The notes under the pieces: generated by a model
What the model was told of the DNA's origin: nothing
Database searches by the model: none
The model's input: only the letters and a program-made list of their open reading frames with translations
Assembly (NCBI GenBank): GCA_024500155.1
Contig: CM044877.1
Location: 15,939,501-16,003,500 of the forward strand
Direction of reading: 5' to 3'
Source: Chenopodium formosanum
Taxonomy: Eukaryota > Streptophyta > Magnoliopsida > Caryophyllales > Amaranthaceae
DNA length: 64,000 nt
Translations under genes and position numbers: made by a program
Shown here: in pieces, positions 1 to 12,350 of the stretch
Position numbering within the stretch: the first letter of the stretch is position 1
How the letters are laid out: each line of letters opens with the position of its first letter

Positions 1-810
1 TTTGAACATTTACAAGCTGATGAAAGTCAACGTTGTAGTGTTGTAATAAGAATGAAATGATTTAGGCATAAAGGCATTTGCACCAAAATAGCCAAAAAGC
101 TTACATGATCCACTAATCAAACAATTTGAGCCTTATTGACCTATTTTTCTGGTTATCTAATTCAAGTGCTATTGATCTGAAAAAATTAACCCAGATGTTT
201 ACCTAAAAATAAAAAAAGATCAGAACCCATAAATGTACGTGTGGTGTTTTATGTATTGTAGTTGAGTAACTCGAGTTAGTAAATCCGTAGGGGTTTCTTC
301 AAACCTAGTGCCTTGGGCCAACTGGACCGGGAGTCATTGGTTGAAAGCTCGTTACATGGGTTTCTTGACAGATACATAGCATTTAGAGTCATGAAACAAA
401 ATAAAAGGAGGGAAAGTCATGAAGCTCCAAAAGTTATAAGAGGTGTGATTTTATAGTTTATGTATTAATTCTTGAGGCTCTACTAGTCATAGAGTTTTTT
501 TTATCATCACATTCCTTAAAATATGACACACCTTTATCTACCTTAACCCCTGCATCCTTTTATAAGTCCTAATGATCTTTCAAACTACTTCACCACATTG
601 TTGATGCAAAGTAGGTTGTGATTGGTCTAAGAGCTGGTATTTGATTTCTAATCTCATAAATAAGTTTCCTTCTGCATATACTACTTGACTTGAGGCTGTT
701 ATTGAGCAATATTTACAACATGTTAGCCTGTCATATTATATATTGTTATATCAAGAGTTCTAACTCCTTTGTGATTTCATGTCTTTGCTTGAGGACAAGC
801 AAAATTATAA
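1..810 (+). other. 3' non-coding tail of an Athila-like Ty3 element
   Basis: AT-rich DNA with no sustained reading frame, lying directly upstream of a polypurine tract and LTR. The last part has the wording usual before the polypurine tract of plant Athila/Tat elements (a CTTGAGGACAAGC stretch near 787-800). I infer the 3' untranslated part of element G; its coding part lies before the window. Confidence 0.55.
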
Positions 811-822
811 GCTTGGGGGAGT
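811..822 (+). promoter_or_regulatory. Polypurine tract of element G
   Basis: GCTTGGGGGAG immediately precedes an LTR starting TGATAGGG. The same purine core is found, inverted, next to the 3' LTR of element B at 43654-43667. This is the expected plus-strand primer site of a Ty3 element. Confidence 0.65.
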
Positions 823-823
823 T

Positions 824-2434
824 TGATAGGGTCATAAAAGTATGATATTACATTTATTAAGCTCTTGATATTTTAATCAAAATTTCATTGTTTAAGGGTG
901 TTTTATTTAATATTCTTCCATAGACACAAGTTACTACTATTTTATTTATTTGTTTATAGGAAACAGAATTTTGACATCAAAATGGATTCAATTGCTGCTC
1001 GGGATTCAACGAAACGAAACCCCACAAATTGGGACTACTCATATTTGTATCAAGACCAAAGTTAATGATGTAAGTGAAGCCCATCAAGAGAGACTTGATG
1101 TCCAACAGCCCTAAAAGAAGCAGAGAAACCCCAAAAGAGAAAAACACGTTCATCTTCTCTAGGAAGCTGCTATAGGAAATCTTGACCGATTCTCGCGGGT
1201 AACAGATCATCAAACAATAGATGATAGGGATGAAATCAGTTAATTATGGGGGCGAAAAATTCGGATAGGTGGTTTTAATTGGGGGTCTAAGTTTTGTGGG
1301 TGGCAGTACATCGGAAGAGACAACCAGTACCTACTGCAATTGAAGGACTGAAACAAGGGTGAAGAACAATTAATAGTACTAAATTTTTTCTCTTCATGGA
1401 ATTAGCTAAGTGAATCTAATTGTCACTTTGTCAGTACCTTGTCTACTTTTAGTGGTATTACAATTTTGCTTATTACTATTTATATGCATTAGTTTTGTAG
1501 TTGGTATTGGAGTTTGGATAATTAGTTTTGTTTGATAAGTTTCATTATTGATTAAGCTTTGTTAATTAGCTATATTATGTATTTCATGATTTCTCCTTTT
1601 CTATTCTATACTATTAGTATGTCAGGCAAGATTAAGAAAGGGTAGGGAGATAAATTATGCATTGGATTATTGTATTGTGAGAATAGAATTGTTATAATTA
1701 TTGGGTATTATGTTTATGTCTTGATTGGATTCATAATTTGGTTTATTGATATGAACTAGTCGAATTATATTTTAGACAGGCCATCTTTTGTATAGTTTAC
1801 TAGTTTGATTGCTAAAGTATTAACTTGTGATACGTAATTGTCATTGTTAGTTTCCTTTGGTAGCAATTAGGTGTGTGATTGGTGACTAAAACCTTTTATA
1901 ATACCTAAGATTATCAACCCTTTGAGTTGCACAAATCCGAGCTTGTGAGATTTGTGGTTTAAGTTAACTATTTCCTTGTTTTAATGCTGCTAATTAATCG
2001 AGTTTAGAGAGCTTGTTCTAGATTATTAGTTAGTTAGACAATAACCCAAGAGCTTGTTTGGTTTATTTGCACTTGAGGGAGGTTGAGTGCTTATTTGTGT
2101 TCATCGGTTAACATTAAAACATATGCATGATTTATTTGATTCGGTGATCAATTCATAGTCATATACTAATATATATCTTCCGATCCCTATTTTATTATCC
2201 TTGATTTTTATTGTATTTCAATTTAGTAGTTTATTTATTATATTTTGTATTTTATTTGTCCTATAGTTCATAGTAGTTTATTTGTTAGACCGTAGTATTA
2301 TTTCTTCAAAACGGGGGTTTCTAACATACACAAGTTATAGTTTAATAACCCCATTCTCTGTGGGATCGACCCTAGCTTACCCTACTACATTTTAGGAGGT
2401 TAGAGTTAGGTTTATTTTTGGTAGACACGTGACA
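824..2434 (+). repeat. 3' LTR of an Athila-like Ty3 element (G)
   Basis: Starts with TGATAGGG right after the polypurine tract. Near its end (about 2340-2390) it has the wording common at the U5 end of plant Athila/Tat LTRs (TGTGGGATCGACCCTAGCTT). No primer-binding site follows, so this is a 3' LTR or solo LTR. The right end is set at a CA near 2434, within about 10 bp. The internal small frame on the minus strand is not a gene. Confidence 0.6.
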
Positions 2435-4364
2435 GTCGTACAAATTATCTAACCAAGAGTGGCTTAGAGCCATTAGCAAGGCAATGTTTACCTTAAAAGA
2501 TTGAGTGTTAAGACAAGCCAAAGCATGCTTAACCACTCTTTGTTTCTTCGGATCTTGGAATCGCCTTATTTTCGCCAAATAGGGTCAATTTTTATGCGTA
2601 AATAAGACGTTTAATAATATTGAAGTTTGCATGAATGCTATTAAATTTCAAACTTATTATGTTCTTGATAAATGGTTATAATTTGCACTTATATTTATAA
2701 TATTCTAAATCAAATAATATTGTTTCCATGATTGGTAAAGGAAATCCTTGAGAATAGTTCTCAAAGACAGGTAAAGCATTTCTAAAATAAAATTCTCATA
2801 AATGACTTTTATAACTAAGTCCGAAAGGACGGTTGGACATCATGTATTCAAAATACTAGGTAGTTTTGATAAAACATGAGGTATTGAGTTGCAAACTCAA
2901 GATTGTCAATGTTTGACAACCAATGTATCTTTTCGCATCATACATAATTGAGTAGGACTCATTGATGTAGTAATTCGAGTAAGAATTAATGGAAAAGATG
3001 GAACTTTGTTTTACGGCGCACTAGGTGCTTGATTATGCGTAACAAAGTATAAGAGTCAAGGTACTTAAAGAAATAATTCTTAAAGTAAGATTATGAGATA
3101 TTGTATGATAAGAAATATAGGAAAGAAGGAACAAAGAATAGGAATTAGATTCCATTTCAACTCATGAGTTCATGTAATTGTAGTTAACTTAGCAATTCGT
3201 TATCTTCACAAGTATCGGATACTGCTTGAGTGTTCCACTATGATAGTGACCTCAAACAATTGAAGTTAAGCTAAGTTATCGACTTAAAAGCTTAGAATGA
3301 AACAAGAAGAGCGACATCAGTTGTAAGGTCGTATGTTTTGTTTAAAGACCTTTTAAGCCAAAGGCTAGAACAAATAATGGTTATTATGGTCCATAATCAG
3401 CAATTGATCCATTTACACACGGAAAGACTCACATTCAAAGTAATGAGCAATAGTTGCGAGATTTATTTGAATGGCATGGTTATCCAAGCGTTGAGTCAAG
3501 AATGCTTGATTATAAACAAACATTTACCTAACATGATTAACTCACTAAGTTCAAGTCATGGGCTTGATTTGCGTTTTAAACATCTTTAGCAATGTCATAT
3601 CGACAAGAACGTACTCAAGATTCTATTAGATAGGCTCTTGATAGTTGCTCGATTTGGAATCATTCTAAGACAAGCAAGTCTTAGTTGTTGAAACCGACAA
3701 AGCAGAGAGCTCTTGTTCTTGGTATAGACAATTGACTCCGAAGGCTAAAGAGGAATCAATTACTTCAACGTTTCACAAAGAATTTGAAAGGATATGGCTA
3801 TATTCATCAAATGTGAACAAACTTGACCTGAGTAGCTCAAGAGTCCAGTGAAGTACAGAATCGACTTGGCAAGATATCAAAACTTCTAGATTAGATCGAG
3901 CAATGTTTGCTTGAGCGAAGCGTGACCATTTCAAAGTTATGAATGGAAATTTTCATAAAGAACTCCACAAAGAACATAGTGTGTCCTCACGGAGACCTCG
4001 ATGTCATTGGAAAATGACTCAAACGATGATGGTTCACAACCCTTCCTATAAAGTTCTTAAAGATTTGCACAAATGACTAATGTTACACTAAACAATATGT
4101 CAAAGCTAAGAAAGGACGCCATATTCAGTTATGGATAGAAATAACTTCTAAAAGTCTTTTCAAGTATATGTCTAAGGCACTTAGTCTCAGTGAAAGTTCA
4201 CTAGCTCAGTGGGAGCTAAGTGGCTCAGTGGGAGCTAGGTGGCTCAGTGGGAGCTGAATGGCTCAATAAAGACTAAAGATAGCTCAAGTGGGAGCTAACT
4301 GTTTGTTTCATAACAAACTTTTACCCATAGACAATATACATGTCTCTTTGTAAGCATTCAAGTA
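2435..4364 (+). other. Decayed 5' part of a Copia element (gag to integrase)
   Basis: No open frame of useful length. The stretch lies upstream of recognisable Copia integrase and RT remnants on the same strand, and I infer the gag, protease and integrase region of the same element, mutated beyond reading. A short minus-strand frame at 2372-2578 and a plus-strand frame at 3338-3589 match nothing I recognise. Confidence 0.4.
4204..4262 (+). repeat. Short tandem repeat, unit about 19 bp, three copies
   Basis: GCTCAGTGGGAGCTA recurs three times at a 19-bp step, and a looser copy follows near 4288-4305. It lies in decayed Copia coding DNA and looks like local slippage. Confidence 0.75.
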
Positions 4365-5950
4365 AGACTACGGGCATTACCTCCATATCCTAATTGAGAA
4401 TATAATGTTTGTTGCTCTAAGTGGTGTCTTTCTTGAAAGTAACACGTTTCCAAAACGACAAGTGGGAGGAAAATGAACTCGATGACCATCGAGCTTAGCA
4501 ACAAACTAGAACTGAGAATCTCGGAAGACCTTAAAGGACTTCATGAGAATGCTTGATTAAGAATACTCAAAAGGACTTTACAAGTGCCTTAAAAGAGAAT
4601 TCATTACTCACAAAACATTAAAAATGTTGGAGTAAGATCAACATGATAAAAGGGCTTTGAAAGCGCCTTAAAACCCAGTGTTTGATGCAATTACCCCGTA
4701 TAGGTATAGAATTCACCAAAGGCTTGGATTGAGTCCTATAAATTTTTTACTAAGTTAGAAATAAACCTAAGACTTACAAGCAAAGGAATAATGTCTTGTA
4801 AGATAGCTACGACAAATCCAAATTCCGAATGATGGTTAGAGGCCATGAAAATCCAAAATAGACTCCATGTTTGAAAATCATGTTTGAAACTTGATTAATT
4901 TGCATGAAGGATGAAAGATCCATCAATTGCAAATAAGTTTTCAAGGAGAAAACTAACAAATGTGGAAATGTATATGCATACATAGCTAGATTGGTTGAAA
5001 AGGATATAATTAATTTCAAGGAGTTGATTTTAATAAAAACCTATTTACCAATCGGAATGCTTAAGTCTTTTCGTGATTGATCTAGCAAAATTGCACATAT
5101 GAAATATGGCAAAATAGATACCAAAACCGCCTTCCCAAAATAGGATCTTAGAAGTGACTATGGAATAGTCCAAGGGTTTTGAAAATCTAAATAATGCTAG
5201 ATTTGAAAGCAAGCACATGGAATCCGTCATGGGATTAAAGGAAGCATTGCATGAAGGAATTGGAACGTGTTTTCTCATAAAGTTAATAAGAGGATTGACT
5301 TATGGAGAAACATAGAAATTCTGATGAACAAGAAGTTTAGTGGGAGCAAAAGTAAAGGTCCAACGAGAAGTTTACAAACTCTATTGTGAAACAACTATAA
5401 AATGCTAGCTAAATGCTTAGATTTGAAAGTATTTTCGACAATGGACCAAGCTAAAGACGATACTTAGTACATGTTGGGAATTAAGTTCTATGGTATAGAC
5501 TTAATTAAATGTTTAAATGAGTAAGGGAATTTACCATGTTAAACATGAAGGACTTTGAAAGGCTTTCGACCCATATATGTATGAAACTAAGTAAATGTTT
5601 GAACTAAGTATAAGCTAGGCTAAATACTAAGTCAACCAAGAAAGACTCTAGTAAGAGACTTTCAACCATATCACATAGCGAACATTTTGGCAAGACTCAG
5701 TGTAACTGAATGAGCTAAATGTCACATGGATGGAATATAATTGAGAATCATTTTAGAATTAAATCCATCATGTAAAGCTATGATATGGAATCGTCAGACG
5801 ACTTACTTGCTTAGAGCATGTGAAGTACGTATATAACACCAGTCGACATTAATCTAAGTAATAGATCATTAGATTATAGTCAAGAACATCCATAGCACTT
5901 AAATAAGTAGTTGGATAAGTTCTTTACGCATGGAAACAAATACAACTTAA
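4365..5950 (+). pseudogene. Copia pol remnant: integrase end and reverse transcriptase
   Basis: Reading through stops and frameshifts recovers Copia signatures in the right order. At about 4381-4470 lies the integrase-RT linker (FVALSGVFLES). At about 4815-4870 is a relic of the W-EAMKSEMDSM motif. At about 4960-5010 is GNVYAYIARLVEKD, matching the family's YKARLVAKGY. At about 5020-5120 is GVDFNKTYLPIGMLKSFR followed by KIDTKTAF (family: MDVKTAFLNG). At about 5470-5500 is YMLGIKFYG (family: YILGIKIYRD). Stops are frequent, so it cannot encode protein. The Copia order INT-RT and the LTR downstream on the same strand support one old element. Lineage within Copia (Tork-like?) is uncertain. Confidence 0.8.
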
Positions 5951-7385
5951 GTTTTTATGTTGCAAGCACAAACCTTAACAAGGATTAGATCCTTAGCAAG
6001 GAAGCCATTTATAAGCACGAGGCAAGAAGTGTCATGTCTTGAGAATGGTAACATGGATATGCATCCATGTATAATGTGCGGAAATTTAAGATAAATTTCC
6101 ATGATCATAAGTGATTTGAGTATTCAAAATCATTGTGAGTCGTTTGGAGCGAAATCCATGCAAGGCATCATCGGAGAGTCTACTAGAACATATGTTGAGA
6201 ATATTTTTGCCTTAAAGGCAATAATAAGATAGATGTTAAATGGAAAATTCGTTGTTGAACATTGATGATTGTAGGTTTTCAAGTAGAAGGTCTCAAATCA
6301 TGAAAATGAGTGGGAGCCATTGCTTGGACAATAAATCCTGAATCACATGTAATCCATTAACACTCTCAAAATTTTATCATCTTATTATGAAAATGGTGGA
6401 TAATGAAGATGCTAAGGTTTGCAAAGTAATTATAACTAAACCTATGCAATAAGTGAACGACAACATTCATAATTGCATGAAAGAAATCAAGCATATCAAA
6501 TATGAGTGTGATTTCTATGAATGTTTTATGAAGAGTACTACTCTTAAAACATTTGGGAAAAACCATTTATCATAAGATGAAACATTGTGAAGTTTCATAG
6601 TGGAATAAAATATTTCTAAATATTCCACAAAACTATTTAATTGTTGTTTAGAATTAAATAATGAGTCTATTCGATTTTAATAAATATTCAAAATAGGGTA
6701 TCAAGTCAATGGCTTGGATAAAGAAACACCTATTAAGTGAACATTGAATATTTTAATAAAAAATTATCCCTAATCAAGGTCATATATTTTGTGGACGATT
6801 AATGACCATTAGAGCTAGATTAGTGTGTAGTATGATTTATAGCACCATTTCTTGTGCTATGAGGATATAAATCATTTGCACATGTATTGGTTTAGAACCA
6901 TACTGGATCGACCTATGAGAATACTTTAAGAGATTTTAAATCGTCATAACTATTTTTCTCATTATTACTATCGGAACTCTTTTCCTTGACCATGAGTAGT
7001 GGGAGGTCTCTTGTTTGAGTACTAGTCCGCTTTGGTATCCGCCAAACGTCTGCCGTAACTGGGGATTATAACGACAGATATCAGGCGGCTAGGTCCTCTT
7101 AGTAAGAGAAGCTACATTACAAGACTGGAAATGTCCCCCTACTAACAATAGGGAACATGTCTTGTTGTTTACAAGGCCTCTTGAAGAGCGAGACTGTGAA
7201 AATGCATGGCCGTGCTCAGATGGATTTTAGAAATCATCTGCTTATTGACAGTCAAACTCGGATTTCGAGAAACACTTCTGGACGTAACAGAGATGACGAG
7301 TAATCTTACTCTGTAGTTCATGAAGAGACATAGGAAAGGGGCTATACACTAAATGCACACTTGTTCGGAAGGACAAGTGGGAAAT
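5951..7385 (+). other. Copia RNase H relic and 3' non-coding region
   Basis: No frame survives. Position between Copia RT and the 3' LTR implies decayed RNase H followed by untranslated DNA. The stretch 7000-7380 resembles the long 3' untranslated region of Tork/Angela-like elements. It ends in the purine-rich GGACAAGTGGGAAAT at 7371-7385, a plausible polypurine tract. Confidence 0.5.
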
Positions 7386-7794
7386 TGAAAGGAATGGTGT
7401 TCTTCGAACAAGTGTATTGTTCTGATGGCGTGTTCAGAATTATTAGAAAGCTTATATATTCAGTAAGGTCAAGTGATCGGAATGCATGGGTGGAGGCCGC
7501 TTCTGATCAGTAATATTAATATAATTAATATTACAGCTTAATCTTGACTGAACCCTTCGGGTCACACCCAATCAAAATATACGAACCGACTCGACGAATT
7601 AATTCGGAAGAAATTAATTCGTCGCCCGAGTGTTCAATATTTAGACGTCGGAAATTCGAGCTTAGAGCGTCGAAACCGAGCGTCGGAAGTCGAGTTAAGA
7701 ATAATAAAAAGACAAGACAACAAATTAGTAATAAATCAACAATGACCAAAATACCCCTAGCATCGGAATCCCGAGTGCTAGGGGATTAGCCAAG

Positions 7795-8065
7795 CTAGCA
7801 GCCCGCACCATGTGCGAGACATGCTAGCAAGGCGTGGCTAGCAGCCCGCACCATGTGCGAGGCATGCTAGCACAGTACGACCAGCAACCCACTAGCAGTG
7901 CGTGGCGTGCTGGCGTGCGCTGCTGCTAGCAGCCCGCACATGTGCATGGCTAGCTAGCAGCGCCCTCGGCATCAGCAGCCCGTACTGATGTGCGTGGGCG
8001 TGCTGGGCCGAGCTGGCACCAGCTAGCAGCCCGCACGGTGCGAGGCTAGCTGGGCCGTGGGCCTA
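7795..8065 (+). repeat. GC-rich palindromic repeat island in the Copia LTR
   Basis: CTAGCAGCCCGCACCATGTG and variants recur at 7795, 7838, 7926, 7971 and 8022. The core is a GCAC-CAT-GTGC inverted pair next to GCTAGC palindromes. It stands out sharply from AT-rich flanks and lies upstream of the TATA box, in U3. Confidence 0.75.
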
Positions 8066-8319
8066 GGTCGGGTAGAAAGGGGAAGCTAGTAAGTATGCTT
8101 GCTTTTTGGTGTGGACAAGTGTCACAAGGAGAGGAAGGAGTGGGGAGCAAGTATGGTCCCCTTCTCTCCAAGTGGTCCATACTCCTCTTTGCATATGACT
8201 TGGACACTTGTTGATTTATTACTTACTTATATATTTAATTTAATTTGGTTTTAAATTAATTTGTGGAATTTCATGAATCCCACATTGATGGGATAGAAAT
8301 TCCCACTCATACTTTCCTC

Positions 8320-8327
8320 TATAAATA
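8320..8327 (+). promoter_or_regulatory. TATA box of the Copia LTR
   Basis: TATAAATA preceded by CCTC, about 365 bp before the LTR end. Likely the LTR promoter core. Confidence 0.6.
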
Positions 8328-8690
8328 ACAACCTTGGGATTTGGAGTAAAGTTCTTGAGTGGGAGTTAGAAAGAGCATTCCATATTTTGGAAAAACTCTT
8401 AAACTCCATTAACACTTGGGTTTTGGTCGGACCTTGCTAACTCCAAGGTAGCGGACCTAAAAAGTCGTGTTCGTCCTTTGTGGGTGGATACCGTTGGTGG
8501 CACGACATTTGCGGTGCTCAAGGCTTTCAAGCCAGAGCCCGTTTTGAGAGGGCGAAGCTCGCTTCAAGGGTATGATTTGTTCTTCCTTTTCTTGTGTTTA
8601 TTTATTTATGCTTTATGGTTTTATTAATTACGAGTGGTTCCTTGGGTCGGGGTTGTTTCAGCGGTGAGTCGGACTCACCAAACCCCAACA

Positions 8691-9190
8691 AAATCTTGTA
8701 TGGAACTTGTCTTGTACTTCGTCTTCATGGTTGCTTATGAATTACTTGTTACCGCTAGGGGGGACAAGAAATTTGTTGTTGTTGATGCTTTGATTAGAAG
8801 AAAAGAAGGAAGGAATGACGTTCCCCTTATTCTTCCAACTATTGCCTAGTGATTTTAGACTCAAGTACTGTATAAGGATGATTTCACTTAATGCATTCAC
8901 TCAATACTTGGATTGGAAAGGAAGAGTGTATGAAACAATTTTGAACTCTGATGGGAAATACTCCACTCATTCCTATTACGACGGTAAATGACGTATGCAT
9001 GGTCCTAATATACGATCATAAACAATATAGTGCATTACTCGAAGAAAAAGTGTGTGCAATGACTCAAAATGTGTTATTAGGTGAGTTTATTAAGACTCGT
9101 GGTATGATCGCATGGCTAGACATGAGGACGTTGTGAAAAACAAAGGACCTAATGACTAAATAGCACGGAAGACTAAAAGACAAACTAACT
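8691..9190 (+). other. Unassigned repeat-derived segment
   Basis: The frame around 8700-8849 reads GDKKFVVVDALIRRKEG near its end. This weakly recalls the end of Ty3 RNase H (VADALSRR), but the match is too short to rely on. The frame at 8951-9136 is not recognised. The start of the first frame falls inside the Copia LTR, so these are not whole genes. Confidence 0.25.
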
Positions 9191-10283
9191 TGATTAATTT
9201 TGTCCAATTTTAATGTTTATGCTATTTACTAGGTGAAAACGGTCCATTGGCAATCGTGAGTCATAAATAAGATCAACCACAATCAAAGACAAAGAACACA
9301 TATGTTAAGGTTAGCACAAAAATCGATAGAAACTAGGAAGAGGACTATAATTCTAGAAGAGTTATGACTCATGGGTATAAAAAAAATAAAAGTAAAAATA
9401 AAAATCTAAATCTATAACCATATGTTATATGAGTTGTCACAGATTAAAGGACTTGGCTAAGACTAGCTTGACACGATTTATTTTTTTAAATAAAATAAAA
9501 TAAATATAAAAAAGGTAACGCTAAAAAGACACCAAAACTGGCCAGACTGTAGTATATCGGTTATTTCTTTTGATCTGTGACTCTGTTTAGGAAGAAACCA
9601 GCTCCAAATGAAAGATAAAACTCGGGGCTACAGATCCATAAGTGGCAAGACACGTAACTCTTTCTAGAACTCCGGCTATGACCAAAACAAGTTGACTCTT
9701 GTGCAGTATACGGGAATAAAAATCCGGGTGACTCAAAAACTAATTAAAAAAAAAAAATCTATGGCTCGACTCTAATAATAAAAGAAAAGTATTTGATAAG
9801 AGAAAAAAAATAAATAAATAAAAAGGCAAAAAAGGCACATATAAGCACATTGTCACGAATAATGCCATGAAGTTTGCAACCTAAAGTCAAGTTCTATGTT
9901 CGACTATGGTCAAGCTTAAAAGGGTGTCAAAGGGTACCATGGTTAAGAGTTTGGACGCGTTAGTAAGGCAGCCTCCTTTGAGGGTGTATGCCAACGGGCG
10001 GCTCCGTGAGTTCGTGATGAAATCGAACTCAACTCCATGGTTTGGGTGGATTTAAAAACTCGGATGAACCCTTGCTTATTGCCATGAGCGTTTTTGGATT
10101 GATAGAGCTTAAATCCCCCGGGCTAGCCACATACGTAGAACACGTACTATTGTGGTAAAATAGGTAATATAAAATGCATATGCAAAAATGCCAAATTAAT
10201 CACAAAAATATTTTTCAAGAATCTTTCAAGTCTCATCTACTCATCTTAATTAAATATCGATTACTCAAATCGATAATTAACCA
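9191..10283 (-). other. Leader region of Tat-type element D, truncated
   Basis: Non-coding. On the minus strand it follows the primer-binding site of D. The part 9850-10110 matches, in reverse complement, the leader of element C at about 56550-56790 (including the CTCAAGGGAGGCTGCCTTGC word of C). The part 9533-9738 matches segments inside A2 (37268-37472) and A1 (40740-40940). The rest of D, including coding DNA and its other LTR, is missing to the left. Confidence 0.65.
9533..9738 (-). repeat. About 205-bp leader segment shared by D, A1 and A2
   Basis: Contains ACTCGGGGCTACAGATCCAT and GTGCAGTATACGGGAATAAA, found again near 37350-37460 and 40830-40930. It links the coding Tat family (C/D) with the non-coding family A. 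Confidence 0.75.
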
Positions 10284-10309
10284 AGAATCCTCCTCAGTGG
10301 AGTCGCCAA
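10284..10309 (-). promoter_or_regulatory. Primer-binding site of element D
   Basis: On the minus strand reads TTTGGCGACTCCACTGAGGA, directly after the LTR end CCTACA. Tat/Ogre elements typically use a tRNA-Arg primer; the tRNA assignment here is inference. Confidence 0.75.
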
Positions 10310-10311
10310 AT

Positions 10312-12350
10312 TGTAGGCGCCGCTCGAAGTGCGCCTACGTAAAAGCATGTGGTGAATATGCTTGGCACTCTTAGGAAGTGGGAATTGACATATACGATTA
10401 GGGAAAAGGAAAGTAGGGAGCCGCCAACAAGTTTTTAAGGAACTTGTAAATTGTTCACGGATCATAAAAGGCAACCACGATAAGGGACAACGATAGGCAA
10501 CAACGATTGACCCGTGAAGGTTACACCCCATACATAATCTATGAGATTACTAACTCCATATGGTTCGGAACCACAAAAGGAGGATCGGGGATGATGGTAC
10601 GAAGTGAGTCATGGAGTCACATTCGCCCGTATAGGCATCTACTCAATTCTTATAGTGAAAAGTGATTCCTGCGATCTCAAAGGCATACAAACAAAATATT
10701 CAATTCGCTCCAAACTATTATTATGCTAAATTGGTTTAATATTAATGCAGCACATAATTCTAAAATATTGTGATCACTTGATTTAATAACAAGATTAAAA
10801 AGGAACCTAAACCGGTTGTCCAAATTATCTTATTAGGCGTGATTTTCAATTACATATTTCCTTTAAACATGAAATGTGGTGATCAATAAATATAATAGAA
10901 TATACATTAATATTGGAAGCAATTTAACAATAATAGCTTTAGTCAAATTAAATATAAAATAACCTAATCATGATACTAGCAATAAGAAAATAAAATAAGA
11001 GTAATTAAATTAATTAATTACTCACATTCCGCGGGTTCCTTTAAATTGCTACATCATGAATAAATTGTTAGTAACTTCAATAAAAATATAAATTAAATTG
11101 AAACAATTAAATAAAATAAAGGTAGAGTTGATTTGGTCCAAACCCTCAGTTAATTCTACCTTTAACGCCTTGGTTATAGTATAGAACTTTGGGTATTGTA
11201 TGAACTCCTTGGAGTGCTTAAGGAAGGAATGAAAGAATAGGGAGGCTAGTGTTTAGGCTAAAGAGGGAGAAGAGAATGATTTGATGATCAAGCTTGTTGA
11301 TGAATAGAAAAAGGGAGATATGACCTCTATTTATAGAGAAAAAAGAAGGTCGAAGAATCAAGAAAAGATAAGAATTCGAATCGGATAAAACTCTTGCGAT
11401 AGACATAAGTTTTTGCGGTTTTTGTTTTTATCATATCTTTTGATCCAGAAATCGGAATAATATGAATAATATATCTTTGGAAATCTCTTGAAGTTTAATT
11501 TCTAACCCAAGTAGAATCAGATTAAAATATTTTGTACAAATAAAGATATGGCCGAAATAGTGAGACGGTGTCAGTTTTGGATATAGTTTGACATTTTATT
11601 CATATCTTTTCCGTTATAGCTCGGAACTTATATTATAATAAATCATTGGAAAGATAATTTCAAGGGCTATCCAACCATATTTTATAATATATCATTGGAA
11701 AGATAATTTCAAGGGAAAGATAAAAAATATGATGCACGAAAATAATATTTGTCTATCTTTGAACGTCTTTCAATTCGGATATAAATAGGATTTTAAAAAA
11801 ATGGAGTTTTATTCAATTTCAAACAATTTAATCTTATCTTTTCAAAAAGGATAATTAAGATCTTTTAGAAAATTATAGAAGCTTCCAATTAATCCTAATT
11901 GGTTTAGGAATGGGATTAAATAATTTGGACCCTCAACATGATCGTTGGGTCGTAGGTAAGGTGGGCTTAGGTTCGGTTTGGGATCGGTTTAATATTTTGG
12001 CCATAACTTATTCGTTATAACTCGGATTTGGGCTTATAATATATCGTTGGAAAGCTCTTTTCAAACCCCATCCAACTATTCAATCATTGGACCCATATTA
12101 TGGACCAAAATAAACTGTATCAAACGTTTTTATAAAAAGGACACGAAATGAATTATTTTGGGTTTAAAGGCACGAAAGGAGGAAATTAAGTTATGGTTTG
12201 GGGAAATGGGCTAGGAATTGGGTTGGTTTATGAAATGGAAATATGGATTTAAGCACTCCAAAAATTAAATACTCAACCCGACCAATAATGGCGGTGAAAG
12301 GTTGTTCATCAATTGGCTTGGTTTTGGGGGCATATTTTTAGGTGTCTACA
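10312..12350 (-). repeat. 5' LTR of Tat-type element D
   Basis: On the minus strand it starts TGTAGACACC at 12350 and ends GCGCCTACA at 10312, next to the primer-binding site. It aligns with the split LTR of element C (41383-42263 plus 53142-53909). It carries TATAAATA on the minus strand at 11328-11335. Its left end has a perfect 8-bp inverted repeat (10313-10320 with 10331-10338). Confidence 0.8.
11328..11335 (-). promoter_or_regulatory. TATA box of the D LTR
   Basis: TATAAATA on the minus strand, followed by the transcribed part of the LTR. Equivalent TATA boxes sit at 42067-42074 in C and 39279-39286 in A2. Confidence 0.6.

Larger units (their letters stand above)
7386..8690 (+). repeat. 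3' LTR of the Copia element (F)
   Basis: Begins TGAAAGG after an AAGTGGG purine tract and ends AACCCCAACA at 8690. It contains TATAAATA at 8320-8327, then a leader ending in the ACTCACCAAACCCC stretch. No primer-binding site follows, so it is the 3' copy. The left boundary is inferred from the purine tract and is less certain than the right one. Confidence 0.6.

Noticed and set aside
8691..9136. End of a Ty3 RNase H gene
   Set aside because: Only about ten residues resemble VADALSRR, with no upstream domain; kept as unassigned.
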